DNA of 64,000 bases from Acidovorax defluvii (GCA_003268905.1 QLTU01000003.1:162053-226052), one strand, 5' to 3'. Counted from the stretch's first letter, positions 18,414-30,487 are shown. Numbers and translations are program-made. The notes: generated from the sequence alone by a model not told the origin.

Positions 18414-19523
18414 TCAGCGGGGCAGCTTGCCCTGCACCCCTTCGGCGAGCCAGTTCATCTGCAAAATCTGCAGGTCCGAAAGGGTTTGCCCGGCTGGGAT
18501 GACCTCCTGCCCTGCGTTGTCGCGCACAGCGGCCTTGCCCGCACGAAACGGGTGCAGCCTGCCGGCGCCCACCGCCTTTTGTGCGGCCAGCACCTCTTTT
18601 TGCACGGCAGAAGGTACACGGCTGCCAAAGTCGCCCACGCGGATCATGCCCTCGCGCACGCCGCCCCACACACTGCCGCTTTTCCAGCTGCCGTTTTGCA
18701 CGGCGCGCACGCGCTCGGTGTAGTAGCTGCCCCATTGGTGGGTGACAGCAACGATCTGCGCATCGGGCCCGGTGCGGCGCATGTCCGAGTGGTAGGCCAC
18801 GGCCAGCTTGCCACGCTCTTGCGCCGCCGCCATCACTGCGGTGGAGCCGGTATGGAACGCGATCACGTCCACGTCCTGGTTGAACAGCGCCATGGCGGCG
18901 TCGCGCTCTTTGGGCGGATCGAACCAGACGTTGAGCCACACCACCTTGACCGTGGCCTGCGGATTCACCGAGCGCATGCCCAGCGCGAAGGCGTTGATGC
19001 CCTGCAGCACCTCGGGGATGGGAAAGCCGGCCACATAGCCCGCCACGCCGGTCTGGCTCATGCGGCCCGCCGCGATGCCCGCGAGGTAACGGCCCTCGTA
19101 GTAACGCGCATTGGCAGAGGCCACATTGGGGGCGGTCTTGTAACCCGTGATGGACTCAAACTTGACGTTCGGGTAGTCCTGCGCCACCTTGAGCGTGGGC
19201 TCCATGTAGCCAAAGCTGGGCGTAAAGATGATCTGGTGGCCCGTGGCCGCCAGGTCGCGAATCACGCGCTCGGCATCGGCCCCCTCGGGCACGTTCTCGA
19301 CGAAGGTGGTCTGGACCTGGCTGCCCAGGGCCGCCTCGACGGCCTTGCGGCCCTCGTCGTGCTGGCGCGTCCAGCCCGCTTCGGTGATGGGCGAGACATA
19401 CACAAAGCCGGCCTTCACCACAGCGGCGGTCGCCGCCGTGGCCGGGGCCTGGGTCTGGGTCTGGGAAAAAACGGGGGCGAAAAAACAGGCGGCCGCGAGC
19501 GCGGCAGCGAGGTTTTTGTACAT
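18414..19523 (-). CDS. BMP-family ABC transporter substrate-binding protein (first copy)
   Basis: A 369-residue exported protein of the Bmp/PnrA-like family that binds purine nucleosides or related compounds. It has a signal peptide (NLAAALAAACFFAPVFSQ) without a clear lipobox. Family features: KAGFVYVSPITEAGWTRQHD near 37, NVPEGADAERVIRDLA and a GSYYTERVRAV stretch. It is about 40-50% similar by eye to the second copy at 21404-22570 but has no permease or ATPase beside it; guaD follows. A structured leader with a terminator-like hairpin sits just upstream. Confidence 0.9.
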   Translation of the reverse strand: MYKNLAAALAAACFFAPVFSQTQTQAPATAATAAVVKAGFVYVSPITEAGWTRQHDEGRKAVEAALGSQVQTTFVENVPEGADAERVIRDLAATGHQIIFTPSFGYMEPTLKVAQDYPNVKFESITGYKTAPNVASANARYYEGRYLAGIAAGRMSQTGVAGYVAGFPIPEVLQGINAFALGMRSVNPQATVKVVWLNVWFDPPKERDAAMALFNQDVDVIAFHTGSTAVMAAAQERGKLAVAYHSDMRRTGPDAQIVAVTHQWGSYYTERVRAVQNGSWKSGSVWGGVREGMIRVGDFGSRVPSAVQKEVLAAQKAVGAGRLHPFRAGKAAVRDNAGQEVIPAGQTLSDLQILQMNWLAEGVQGKLPR

Positions 19524-19552
19524 GGTGTTCCTCTACATGGTCCCGGGGACTG

Positions 19553-19585
19553 AAAAAGCAAAAGACCGCCGGGACAGCGGTCTTT
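19553..19585 (-). terminator. Terminator-like hairpin in the leader of the first BMP gene
   Basis: On the minus strand AAAGACCGC pairs with GCGGTCTTT around TGTCCCG and is followed by the T-rich TTGCTTTTTCA. It ends about 30 bases before the ATG of the binding protein gene, the right place for an attenuator. On the plus strand there is no T-run. Confidence 0.6.
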
Positions 19586-19587
19586 GT

Positions 19588-19632
19588 GCTGCGGATTTTA
19601 CCGCAGCCAACCCGGCAGAGCCCGTGCGGGCT
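19588..19632 (-). other. Two further hairpins in the same leader
   Basis: GCTGCGG/CCGCAGC (19588-19607, loop ATTTTA on the plus strand) and AGCCCG/CGGGCT (19619-19632, loop TG). With the terminator-like hairpin they make three stacked stems in about 80 bases upstream of a purine-binding protein gene. Confidence 0.5.
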
Positions 19633-19672
19633 ACCATGCCGCCGTCATCCCCCCACACGAAGGAGCCGCCGC

Positions 19673-20119
19673 ATGCCCATGTTCGTCGATACCACGCCAC
19701 CCGGCCAATGCCTGTTTTGCCGCCTGGTGGCCGGCGAGATTCCGTCCGCCCGGGTGTACGAGGATGCGCTGACCATCGCCTTCATGGACATTGGCCAGGT
19801 CAACCCCGGCCATGTGCTGGTGGCCACCAAACGCCATGCGGCCACTTTGCTGGACATCACCCCCGAAGAGGCAGCCGCCGTCATGCAGACGGCCCAGCAG
19901 GTTGCCCGTGCCGTGCAGGCGGCCTTCAACCCGCCGGGGCTGACCCTGCTGCAGGCCAATGGCCGCGAGGGCGACCAGACCGTGTTTCACTTTCACATGC
20001 ATGTGGTGCCGCGCCATGCGCAGGATGGCATTGCGCTGTCGTGGCCGCGCAAAGACCCATCGGCCGAGGTGCTGCACGACCATGCGGCCAGGCTGCGCGC
20101 GGCCCTTGCCACTGGCTGA
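19673..20119 (+). CDS. HIT-family nucleotide-binding protein
   Basis: A 148-residue histidine-triad protein. CLFCRLVAGEIPS near residue 12, FMDIGQVNPGHVLVATKRH near 35 and the catalytic triad HFHMHVVPR near 102 are all present. Family members hydrolyse AMP or GMP linked to small groups, or dinucleoside polyphosphates. AAGGAG stands 9 bases before the chosen ATG (MPMFVDTTPPG). It is divergent from the first BMP gene. Confidence 0.93.
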   Translation: MPMFVDTTPPGQCLFCRLVAGEIPSARVYEDALTIAFMDIGQVNPGHVLVATKRHAATLLDITPEEAAAVMQTAQQVARAVQAAFNPPGLTLLQANGREGDQTVFHFHMHVVPRHAQDGIALSWPRKDPSAEVLHDHAARLRAALATG

Positions 20120-20187
20120 GGGCGCACCCGCACCGCACCCGCGCCGGGGATTCGCGGCGACGGCGGGGCGACTGGTCCGTCGCGTGG

Positions 20188-21237
20188 TCAGTCGTGCTCG
20201 ACGAAGCGCTCGAAGGTTTCCTTCAGGCGGTGCTCCCACACACGCTTGTCGGCATTGCTCGCAAAGCTGGCCTCGAAACTGTTGAACGCCAGCTGATAGG
20301 CGTGCCGGGCAGTCATGTTGGTTGCGGCGAACACCTGGGTGAAGTTCTCGTTGATATAGCCGCCAAAGTAGGCCGGGTCGTCGGAGTTGACGGTGGCGCA
20401 CAGGCCGGCGTCCAGCAATTGGCGCAGGTTGTGGTTCTTCAGGTCGGGAAACACGCACAGCTTCTGGTTCGACAGCGGGCACACCGTGAGCGGGATGCGG
20501 TCCTGCGCCAGGCGCTGCATCAGGGCGGCATCGTGCACGGCCTGCACGCCGTGGTCGATGCGCTCGACCTTGAGTACGTCCAGCGCGCTCCAGATATAGG
20601 CCGGCGGCCCCTCTTCGCCTGCGTGGGCCACCAGGTGCAGACCCAGTTCACGGCATCGGGCAAAGACGCGTGCAAATTTCTCCGGCGGATGCCCCAGCTC
20701 GCTGCTATCGAGGCCCACACCCACGATCTTGCCGAGCAGGGGCTGCGCCTGCTCCAGCGTTTCAAAGGCCGAGGCCTCGCTGAGGTGGCGCAAGAAGCAC
20801 AGGATCAGTGTGGAACTGATGCCCAGCTCGGAGCGCGCGTCCTCACAGGCGCGGTGCAGGCCGCTGATCACCGTCTCGATCGCCACGCCGCGTGCGGTGT
20901 GGGTCTGAGGGTCAAAGAAAATCTCTGCATGCGCTACGTTATCCATAGCAGCTCGCGCAAGGTAGGCGCGGGCCATATCGTAAAAATCCTGCTCATGCAG
21001 CAAAACGCTGGCCCCGGCGTAGTAGATGTCCAGAAAGCTCTGCAGGTTGGTAAAGGCATAGGCCTGCCGCAGGGACTCTACGCTGGCATAGGGCAGCGGA
21101 AGATCGTTGCGCTGCGCCAGGGCAACGATCAGCTCGGGTTCGAGCGAGCCTTCAATGTGGATATGCAGTTCGGCCTTGGGCATGGCGCGCAGCAACTCTT
21201 GCAGTCGCCGTGCGGAAACAGGGGGCACTTTAAACAT
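20188..21237 (-). CDS. Adenosine deaminase-family enzyme, probably adenine deaminase
   Basis: A 349-residue zinc amidohydrolase. Motifs: [15 protein letters not shown] near 22, [14 protein letters not shown] near 205, ERIDHGV near 232, and [18 protein letters not shown] near 285. The [22 protein letters not shown] and DDPAYFGGY segments match the bacterial and fungal adenine deaminase branch of the ADA family rather than true adenosine deaminases, so adenine to hypoxanthine is the likely reaction. That subfamily choice comes from recalled sequences and needs a tree. It lies downstream of the BMP-ABC transporter, after a strong terminator. Confidence 0.88.
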   Translation of the reverse strand: MFKVPPVSARRLQELLRAMPKAELHIHIEGSLEPELIVALAQRNDLPLPYASVESLRQAYAFTNLQSFLDIYYAGASVLLHEQDFYDMARAYLARAAMDNVAHAEIFFDPQTHTARGVAIETVISGLHRACEDARSELGISSTLILCFLRHLSEASAFETLEQAQPLLGKIVGVGLDSSELGHPPEKFARVFARCRELGLHLVAHAGEEGPPAYIWSALDVLKVERIDHGVQAVHDAALMQRLAQDRIPLTVCPLSNQKLCVFPDLKNHNLRQLLDAGLCATVNSDDPAYFGGYINENFTQVFAATNMTARHAYQLAFNSFEASFASNADKRVWEHRLKETFERFVEHD

Positions 21238-21350
21238 CAGCAGACTCCCAAAGTGATGCCGCGGGACAAGGGATGCGGCGCAAGGCACATGATGCCGTGC
21301 CCGGCGCAGTATGCAAACGGCGCGCCCGCACCGGCAAGCCACTGCCAGCC

Positions 21351-21375
21351 AAAAAAAGGCCGCCCGAAGGCGGCC
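21351..21375 (-). terminator. Intrinsic terminator after the BMP-ABC transporter operon
   Basis: On the minus strand GGCCGCC-TTCG-GGCGGCC is followed by seven Ts. The stable tetraloop stem and T-run are classic. It separates the transporter operon from the adenine deaminase gene, which therefore needs its own promoter or read-through. Confidence 0.9.
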
Positions 21376-21403
21376 AGGGTGAGACGGTCAGCCAGCGCAG
21401 CGC

Positions 21404-22570
21404 TTACTTTTTGTCGCCACCGGGGATCTTGCCTTCCACGCCCTTGACGTAGAAGTTGATGCCCCCCAGGAACTTGTCGTCGGCCACCACGTCTTTTTCC
21501 AGCACGGGCTTGCCGTCCTGGCCCACGATGGGGCCCTTCCAGATGGCGAAGCTGCCGTCTTTCAGGCCTGCCTTGATGGACTCGACCTTGGCCTTGGTTT
21601 CCGCTGGCACGTCGTCAGCCATGGAGACGATGTCGATGGCGCCTTCCTTCACGCCCCACCAGTTCTGGCCCGTGGCCCAGGTGCCTTCCAGTGCATCCTT
21701 GGTCGCCTTCACGTAGTAAGGGCCCCAGTTGATCACGGCCGATGCCAGGTGGGCCTTGGGGCCGTAGGCGGTCATGTCGCTGTCCCAGCCGAAGGCACGC
21801 TTGCCCTTCTCTTGAGCGGTCTTGAGCACGGCAGGCGAGTCGGTGTTCTGGAACAGCACGTCGGCGCCGCCGTTGATCAGGCTGGTGGCCGCTTCGGTTT
21901 CCTTGGGTGGGCTGAACCATTCGTTCACCCAGACCACCTTGGTCTTGATCTTGGGATTGACCGACTGAGCACCCAACGTGAAGCTGTTGATGTTGCGGAT
22001 CACTTCAGGAATAGGCACCGAGCCCACCACGCCCAGCGTGTTGGACTTGGTCATGGCCCCCGCGATCACGCCGGCCATGTAGGCGCCTTCGTAGGTGCGG
22101 CTGTCGTAGGTGCGCATGTTCTCGGCCGTCTTGTAGCCGGTGGCGTGCTCAAACTTGATGCCGGGGTTGTCGGCCGCCACCTTGAGCATGGATTCCATGT
22201 AGCCGAAGGTGGTGCCAAAAATCAGCTTGTTGCCCTGGCCCGCCATGTCGCGCAGCACGCGCTCGGCATCGGCCGATTCGGGCACGCTTTCGACAAAGCT
22301 CGTCTCGATCTTGTCGCCGAATTCCTTTTCGAGGGCCTTGCGACCGTTGTCGTGCGCATAAGACCAGCCACCATCACCCACGGGGCCCACGTAGGCAAAT
22401 GCAATCTTCAGAGGCTCGGGCTTGGGTGCGGGGGCTTCGGCGGCAGGCGCCGGTGCGGGCGCAGGGGCGGGAGCCGGCTCTTCCTTCTTGCCACAGCCCA
22501 CGAGCGCGGCAGCAGCCACGGCAGACAGCGCGGCGACCTTGAGCAGGGAGCGTTTCTGGAGATCAGTCAT
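21404..22570 (-). CDS. BMP-family ABC transporter substrate-binding lipoprotein (second copy)
   Basis: A 388-residue lipoprotein (signal RSLLKVAALSAVAAAALVGC, then a Pro/Ala-rich linker). The Bmp/PnrA fold begins IAFAYVGPVGDGGWSYAHD near 55 and includes VESVPESADAERVLRDMAGQ. It lies 49 bases after the second permease gene and is the last gene of the transporter operon, so it is the dedicated binding protein. The likely ligands are purine nucleosides or bases, judged from the family and the purine-catabolic neighbours. Confidence 0.94.
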   Translation of the reverse strand: MTDLQKRSLLKVAALSAVAAAALVGCGKKEEPAPAPAPAPAPAAEAPAPKPEPLKIAFAYVGPVGDGGWSYAHDNGRKALEKEFGDKIETSFVESVPESADAERVLRDMAGQGNKLIFGTTFGYMESMLKVAADNPGIKFEHATGYKTAENMRTYDSRTYEGAYMAGVIAGAMTKSNTLGVVGSVPIPEVIRNINSFTLGAQSVNPKIKTKVVWVNEWFSPPKETEAATSLINGGADVLFQNTDSPAVLKTAQEKGKRAFGWDSDMTAYGPKAHLASAVINWGPYYVKATKDALEGTWATGQNWWGVKEGAIDIVSMADDVPAETKAKVESIKAGLKDGSFAIWKGPIVGQDGKPVLEKDVVADDKFLGGINFYVKGVEGKIPGGDKK

Positions 22571-22619
22571 GTAGGTTCCTTATGAATGAGAAAGGGGTTG
22601 CAACAATGTAAGCAAAATT

Positions 22620-23540
22620 TCAGGAGCCAGGATAGAACGGTTTACCCAGCGATGCCGGCATGTTCACCCGAATCCACGCCGGATTGCGTGAAATCAGCGC
22701 CAGCACCACGATGGTGGCCACGTAAGGCAGCATGCTCAGCAACTGGCTGGCCACCTGCACGCCGGTGGCCTGCAAATGGAACTGGAGCATGGTCACGCCA
22801 CCAAACAGGTAAGCACCTAGCAATACGCGTGCCGGGCGCCAGGTGGCAAAGGTGGTCAGCGCCAGCGCGATCCAGCCGCGCCCGGCCACCATGCCCTCCA
22901 CCCACAGCGGCGTATACACGGTGGAGATGTAGGCGCCCGCCAGGCCGCACAGGGCGCCACCCGCCATCACGGCCGCCAGCCGGATGCGGCGCACGGGGTA
23001 GCCCAGCGCATGGGCCGACTCGGGCGACTCGCCCACCGAGCGCAGCACCAGGCCCGCACGCGAACGGTACAGGAACCAGATCAGCCCCGCCACCAGCAGC
23101 ATGGTGAGGTAGACCAAGGGGTGCTGCTGGAACAGCGCGGGCCCGAGCAGCGGCACATCGCCCAGCACAGGGATCGCGTATTTGGGCAGCTCGGGCAGCT
23201 TGGCCTGCACATAGCTGATGCCCGCAAACGCCGAAAAACCCACACCAAACAGGCTGAGCGCCAGCCCCGTGGCGTACTGGTTGGTGTTGAGCCAGATCAC
23301 CAGCACGCCAAAGATGGCGGCCAGCAACGCCCCGGCGGCCATGCCCGCGGCAAAACCCAGCCAGGTGCTGCCGGTGTGCACCACGGTGGCAAAGCCCGCA
23401 ATGGCGGCGCACAGCATCATGCCTTCGGCGCCCAGGTTGACGATGCCGGCCTTCTCGTTGATGAGCAGTCCCAGCGCCGCCAGTGCCAGCACGGTGCCCG
23501 CGCTCAGCGTGGCGCCGATCAGCAATGCATACGACTCCAT
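22620..23540 (-). CDS. ABC transporter permease, second membrane subunit (NupQ-like)
   Basis: A 306-residue integral membrane protein of the BPD_transp_2 (branched-chain/ribose/nucleoside) type, with 8-10 hydrophobic segments and the motifs INEKAGIVNLGAEGMML near 27 and GESPESAHALGYPVRRIR near 190. The family imports nucleosides with BMP binding proteins. The ATG (MESYALLIGAT) overlaps the stop of the upstream permease by one base, indicating coupled translation. Confidence 0.94.
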   Translation of the reverse strand: MESYALLIGATLSAGTVLALAALGLLINEKAGIVNLGAEGMMLCAAIAGFATVVHTGSTWLGFAAGMAAGALLAAIFGVLVIWLNTNQYATGLALSLFGVGFSAFAGISYVQAKLPELPKYAIPVLGDVPLLGPALFQQHPLVYLTMLLVAGLIWFLYRSRAGLVLRSVGESPESAHALGYPVRRIRLAAVMAGGALCGLAGAYISTVYTPLWVEGMVAGRGWIALALTTFATWRPARVLLGAYLFGGVTMLQFHLQATGVQVASQLLSMLPYVATIVVLALISRNPAWIRVNMPASLGKPFYPGS

Positions 23541-24622
23541 CAGTGGTCTCCCTGGTGCGTGCGGCGGGTGCCCACCCAGCGGATGCGATAGGCAATCAGC
23601 GTGTCGCAGGCCAGCAGCGTGAACAGCAGCAGGCCCTGAAACACGCCGGTCAGCGACTTGGGCAAGCCCATGCGCGACTGCGCCAGCTCGCCGCCGATAT
23701 AGAACATGCTCATGAGAATGGCCGAAAACACCATGCCCACCGGGTGCAGGCGCCCCACAAAGGCCACGATGATGGCCGCGAAGCCGTAGCCCGCCGGCAC
23801 ATAGGGCGTGAGCTGGCCCAGGGGGCCAGCCACCTCCAGCGCGCCCGCCAGGCCCGCCGCACCGCCCGAGACCAGCAGCGCCGTCCACAGCGCCCGACGC
23901 GACGAAAAGCCTGCGTAACGCGCTGCTGCGGGCGCCAGCCCGCCCACCTGCTGGGCAAAGCCGGCACGCGTGCGAAACAAGAACACCCACAGCGCACCAG
24001 CGGCCGCCAGCGCCAGCAGCAGGCCAATGCTCACCCGCGAGCCCTGCATGAGGCGCGGAATCTGCGTGACCTTCTCAAAAGTCTTGGTTTGCGGAAAGTT
24101 GTAGCCCATGGGGTCTTTCCAGGGGCCGTAAACCAGGTAGCCCAGCACCAGCGTGGCCACGTACACCAGCATCAGGCTGACCAGGATTTCATTGGCATTG
24201 AACTTGTCGCGCAGCAGGGCCGTGAGGCCCGCCCAGGCCATGCCGCCCAGCACGCCCGCCAGCAGAATGGCGGGCACGATCCAGGGGCCCGTGGTCTTGT
24301 CGGCCAGCAGCGCCACACCACCGGCCACCACGGCACCAATGACAAACTGCCCCTCGGCCCCGATGTTCCAGACGTTGGAGCGAAAGCACACCGCCAGCCC
24401 CAGCGCAATCAGCAGCAGCGGCGTGGCCTTGACCATGAGCTCACCCACAGCGTAGGCCGAGCGCACCGGCTCCCAGAAGAACACCTGCAGCCCGCGCACC
24501 GGGTCTTTGCCCAGCGCGGCAAACAAGGCCACACCAATCAGCACCGTGACGGCCAGGGCCAGCAGCGGAGAGCCATAGCTCCACCAGCGCGAAGCCTGCG
24601 GTCGGGGTTCAAGTCGGAACAT
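23540..24622 (-). CDS. ABC transporter permease, first membrane subunit (NupP-like)
   Basis: A 360-residue membrane protein of the same family as the next gene, with LLLIALGLAVCFRSNVWNIG and EGQFVIGAVVAGG near 115 as the coupling region and about ten membrane segments. It overlaps the ATPase gene by 14 bases. The pair forms the heterodimeric channel. Confidence 0.94.
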   Translation of the reverse strand: MFRLEPRPQASRWWSYGSPLLALAVTVLIGVALFAALGKDPVRGLQVFFWEPVRSAYAVGELMVKATPLLLIALGLAVCFRSNVWNIGAEGQFVIGAVVAGGVALLADKTTGPWIVPAILLAGVLGGMAWAGLTALLRDKFNANEILVSLMLVYVATLVLGYLVYGPWKDPMGYNFPQTKTFEKVTQIPRLMQGSRVSIGLLLALAAAGALWVFLFRTRAGFAQQVGGLAPAAARYAGFSSRRALWTALLVSGGAAGLAGALEVAGPLGQLTPYVPAGYGFAAIIVAFVGRLHPVGMVFSAILMSMFYIGGELAQSRMGLPKSLTGVFQGLLLFTLLACDTLIAYRIRWVGTRRTHQGDH

Positions 24623-26234
24623 GCGGCACCCCCTGGGTCAGCGCGGCAAGCTGCTCGCGGTTGCGGGCCAGGTGCGCCTGCACGTCGGCGTGCCACAGGC
24701 CACTCATCCACTCGCCAATGCGCTCCACCGTGGCTTCGGCACGGGGCACCGAAGGCGACAGATGCCCCTTGGCCACCACATGCAGGCGGTCACAGATTTC
24801 AAACAATTCGTCCAGCTCCTCGCTCACGACCAGCACGGCGCAGCCAGCGTCGCGCAAGGCCAATATCTCGCCGCGAATCTGCGCGGCCGCACCCACGTCC
24901 ACGCCCCAGGTGGGCTGCGAGACGATGAGCAACGTGGGGTTGGCATCGATCTCGCGCCCCACGATGAACTTTTGCAGGTTGCCACCCGACAGCGATTTGG
25001 CCGCCGAATTGGGGCCACCCGCCTTCACGTGAAAGCGCTCGATGATGGACTGGGCATGCTTTTGCAGTGCCCCCACCTGGATCCAGCCACTGCCACTGAC
25101 GGCATTGGTGCGCGTGAGCAGCAGGTTGTGCGCCAGGCCCATGGTGGGCACGGCGCCGCGCCCCAGCCGCTCTTCCGGCACAAAGTGCAGGCCCAGCGCA
25201 CGGCGCTGGCCCGGGCCCATGCGCCCCGCGTTCTTTCCCGCCACCTGGATGCTGGCCGGCGCGGCGCGCTGGTCTTCGCCCGACAGTGCGTAGAGCAGCT
25301 CTTTTTGCCCATTGCCCGACACCCCGGCAATGCCCACCACTTCGCCCGCCTTCACCTCGAACTGAAGGTCGATCAAATCCACCCCGAACTGGTCGGCGCG
25401 CGGCAGCGACAGGCCCTGCACGCGCAGCACAGTGGCGCCGGTCTGCACCGCGCGGTGCTCCAGCGCGGGTGGCTCGGCGCCGATCATCAGGCGCGACAGG
25501 GACGCATTGGATTCTTCAGTCGGGTTGCACACGCCGGTGACCTTGCCACCACGCAACACCGTGCAGGCCGTGCACAGCGCACGGATCTCGTGCAGCTTGT
25601 GGCTGATATAGAGGATGCTGCAGCCCTCGGACGCCAGCTTGCGCAGCACCACAAACAGTTTTTCGACCGCCTGGGGCGTGAGCACCGAGGTGGGCTCGTC
25701 CAGGATGAGCAGCTTGGGGTTGGTGAGCAATGCGCGGATGATTTCGACGCGCTGCATCTCGCCCACGCTCAGTGTGTGCACCGGACGCAGGGGGTCGATG
25801 TCCAGCCCGTATTCAGACGCCTTGGCCGTAATGCGCTGCGTGACCTCGGACAGTGTGATGCGCTTGTCCAGGCCCAGCCACACGTTCTCGGCCACCGTGA
25901 GCGTGTCAAACAGGCTGAAATGCTGGAACACCATGGCGATGCCCAGCGCCCGCGCCTCCTGCGGGTTGCGCACCTGCACCGCCTGGCCGTTGAAGTGCAC
26001 GCTGCCTTCGTCGGGCTTGACCGAGCCGTAGATGATTTTCATCAGCGTGGATTTGCCAGCGCCGTTTTCGCCCAGCACGGCATGGATCTCGCCGGGCTGC
26101 ACAGTCAGCGCCACATCGCTGTTGGCCACCACCGCAGGGTAGCGCTTGGTAATGCCCACCAGCTGCAGCCGGGGCGGCACTGCGCCGGACATGCCCGGAG
26201 TGCCCGGCGGGCGGGAGATGGGAGTGGAACTCAT
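24609..26234 (-). CDS. ABC transporter ATP-binding protein with two ATPase domains (NupO-like)
   Basis: The 541-residue protein has two nucleotide-binding domains. The first has GENGAGKST near 60, LSVGEMQRVEI near 152 and LLILDEPTSVLTP near 172. The second is degenerate at Walker A (GVSGNGQKEL near 305), as usual for the second half in this family, with LSGGNLQKFIVGRE near 415. It energises import of nucleosides by the two permeases encoded immediately downstream. It is divergent from xdhA, so one intergenic region (26235-26510) may control uptake and oxidation together. Confidence 0.95.
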   Translation of the reverse strand: MSSTPISRPPGTPGMSGAVPPRLQLVGITKRYPAVVANSDVALTVQPGEIHAVLGENGAGKSTLMKIIYGSVKPDEGSVHFNGQAVQVRNPQEARALGIAMVFQHFSLFDTLTVAENVWLGLDKRITLSEVTQRITAKASEYGLDIDPLRPVHTLSVGEMQRVEIIRALLTNPKLLILDEPTSVLTPQAVEKLFVVLRKLASEGCSILYISHKLHEIRALCTACTVLRGGKVTGVCNPTEESNASLSRLMIGAEPPALEHRAVQTGATVLRVQGLSLPRADQFGVDLIDLQFEVKAGEVVGIAGVSGNGQKELLYALSGEDQRAAPASIQVAGKNAGRMGPGQRRALGLHFVPEERLGRGAVPTMGLAHNLLLTRTNAVSGSGWIQVGALQKHAQSIIERFHVKAGGPNSAAKSLSGGNLQKFIVGREIDANPTLLIVSQPTWGVDVGAAAQIRGEILALRDAGCAVLVVSEELDELFEICDRLHVVAKGHLSPSVPRAEATVERIGEWMSGLWHADVQAHLARNREQLAALTQGVPHVPT

Positions 26235-26280
26235 GCGGGCGATTGTCTCTCAGTTTTCATGAATGTCGATTGGATTCAAA

Positions 26281-26330
26281 AGGGGTTCCTGCGCTTGTTC
26301 CATAAGCGTAAGCAGCTATCCTTTTAGCAG
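26281..26330. repeat. Dispersed short repeat, copy 4, in the ABC/xdhA divergent region
   Basis: TGCGCTTGTTCCATAAGCGT followed by AAGCAGCTATCCTTTTAGCA. The remaining bases of the 276-base divergent region show no clear operator palindrome. Confidence 0.65.
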
Positions 26331-26510
26331 CAAAGCTACCACGGCACAGGGCGTTTTTCCATGCCACGGCGCCCCCGCGTCTGGCGTGGAAATTGCGGTG
26401 CTTGCCGGGGCAGCATAAGCTTGCGCTGTCGCCCGTACCGGGTGCGCGCTGGTGCCCCGCGCCCCAACAACCTGTTTACGATCTCCGCGCATCGACGTGG
26501 CATTTTTCAT

Positions 26511-28138
<1,628 letters not shown>

Positions 28139-28142
<4 letters not shown>

Positions 28143-30487
28143 ACGCCCCCCACACGCCGTTTCCCCAGGTGCCGCCATCCTCCACCGGCCCCGCCATGGG
28201 CCAGTCACACATCCACGAAAGCGCACGCGCCCAGGTGGCGGGCGCCGCCCATTACATCGACGACCTGCCCGAGGTGAAGGGCACGCTGTATGCAGCGCCC
28301 ATCCTCTCGACGGTGGCCCATGGCCGCCTGAACGGCGTGGATGCGCGTGCCGCGCTGGCATTGAGCGGCGTGCGCGGCGTGGTGCTGGCGGCCGACGTGC
28401 CGGGCGACAAGCTGCTGGCCGCCTTTGCGCACGACGAACCAGTGTTCGCACTGGACACCGTGCAGCACATGGGCCAGGTGGTGGGCCTCGTGGTGGCCGA
28501 TTCGGTCATGCAGGCCCGCCGTGCGGCGCGCGCCGTGCAGCTCGACATCACGCCCCTGCCCGCCGTACTTTCGGTGCAAGCGGCGCTGCAGGCCGAAAGC
28601 TATGTGCTGCCGCCGGTGTTCGTGCGCCGGGGCGACGCGGCCGCGGGCCTTGCGCAAGCGCCGCACCGCCTTCAAGGCGCCTTCGAAGTGGGCGGGCAGG
28701 AGCATTTCTATCTGGAAGGCCAGATTGCCTACGCCATCCCGCAGGAGCAAAAGCAGTGGTCGATCCATTCGAGCACGCAGCACCCCGGCGAAGTGCAGCA
28801 CTGGGTAGCGCACGCTCTGGGCATCGACAACCACGCCGTGCGCGTGGAGTGCCGTCGCATGGGTGGCGGCTTTGGCGGCAAAGAAACGCAGGCCGGGCAC
28901 CTGGCCGTGTGGGCGGCCGTGGCGGCCCACAAATTCGGCCGCCCGGTCAAGCTGCGGCTGGACCGGGACGAAGACTTCATGGTCACCGGCAAGCGCCACC
29001 CGTTTGCCTACAAATACGACGTGGGCTTTGACGACACGGGCCGCATCACGGGCCTCAAACTGCAGATGGCCGCCAACTGCGGCTTCAGCGCCGACCTGTC
29101 GGGCCCCGTGGCCGACCGCGCCGTGTTCCACGCCGACAACGCCTATTACCTGAGTGACGTAGAAATCACCTCGTACCGCTGCAAGACGAACACGCAAAGC
29201 CACACGGCGTTTCGCGGCTTTGGCGGCCCGCAGGGCGTGATCGTGATCGAGGCCATTTTGGGCGACATTGCCCGCACGCTGGGGCTGGATGCACTCGCCG
29301 TGCGTCTGGCCAACCTGTATGGCAAGGACGCCAGCGAGGGCCGCAACGTCACCCATTACCAGATGACGGTGGAGGACAACATCCTGCACGCGCTGCTGCC
29401 GCAACTGGAGCAGACATCGCGCTACCGCCAGCGCCAGGCCGAGATTGCCGCCTGGAACGCGCAAAGCCCGGTGCTCAAGCGTGGCCTGGCCATCACACCG
29501 GTCAAGTTCGGCATCAGCTTCACGGCCACGCTGTTCAACCAGGCGGGTGCGCTGGTGCATGTTTACACCGATGGCAGCGTGCAGGTGAACCACGGCGGCA
29601 CCGAAATGGGGCAAGGGCTGCACACCAAGGTGGGGCAGATCGTGGCCGACGAGCTGGGCGTGCCGCTCGCCCGCGTGCTGGTCACGGCCAGCGACACCGG
29701 CAAGGTGCCCAATGCCAGCGCCACGGCGGCCAGCAGCGGCACCGACCTCAACGGCCGCGCCGCCCAATACGCGGCACGCCATGTGCGCGACAACCTGGCC
29801 GCGTTCGTCTGCGGGCTCGATGGCTGCGGCGCAGGCGCCATCCGCTTTGCGGGCGGGCAGGTCATCTCGCCCAAGACGGTGCGCAGTTTCGATGCGGTGG
29901 TGAAAGAGGCCTATGCCAACCGCATCCAGCTGTGGAGCGACGGTTTTTATCGCACGCCCAAGATCCACTACGACAAGGCCACGCTCACCGGGCGGCCGTT
30001 CTACTACTTCAGCTACGGCGCAGCGTGCACCGAAGTGGTGATTGACACCCTCACGGGCGAGAACCGCGTGCTGGCCGTGGACATCCTGCACGACGTGGGC
30101 CACAGCATCAACCCGGCCATCGACATCGGCCAGATCGAAGGCGGCTTTGTGCAGGGCATGGGCTGGCTCACCACCGAGCAGCTGGTGTGGAACGACAAGG
30201 GATATCTGGCCACCCACGCGCCCAGCACCTACAAGATTCCGGCCACGGGCGACATTCCGGCGCATTTCAAGGTGGACTTGTGGCCCGAGGCCAACCGCGA
30301 GGACAACGTGGGCGGCAGCAAGGCCGTGGGCGAGCCGCCGTTCATGCTGGCGATCAGTGTGTATGAGGCGTTGCGCAATGCGGTGGCGGCGGGGCGCGGG
30401 GGGGTGGATGCTGCAGCGCCGGTGGTGTTGACGGCGCCGGCGACGGCGGAGAATGTGTTGCGGGCACTGGGTCGGCTGGTGGATTGA
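28139..30487 (+). CDS. xdhB: Xanthine dehydrogenase molybdenum-binding subunit
   Basis: A 782-residue catalytic subunit oxidising hypoxanthine and xanthine to urate. Molybdopterin-site motifs: GGGFGGKETQ near 242, FRGFGGPQG near 360, GGTEMGQGLHTKV near 485, NASATAASSGTDLNG near 523, and the catalytic Glu in VGEPPFM near 735. The 5' end overlaps xdhA (ATGA). The stop TGA is the first part of a six-unit ATTG microsatellite. The accessory gene xdhC is 15 kb away rather than adjacent. Confidence 0.97.
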
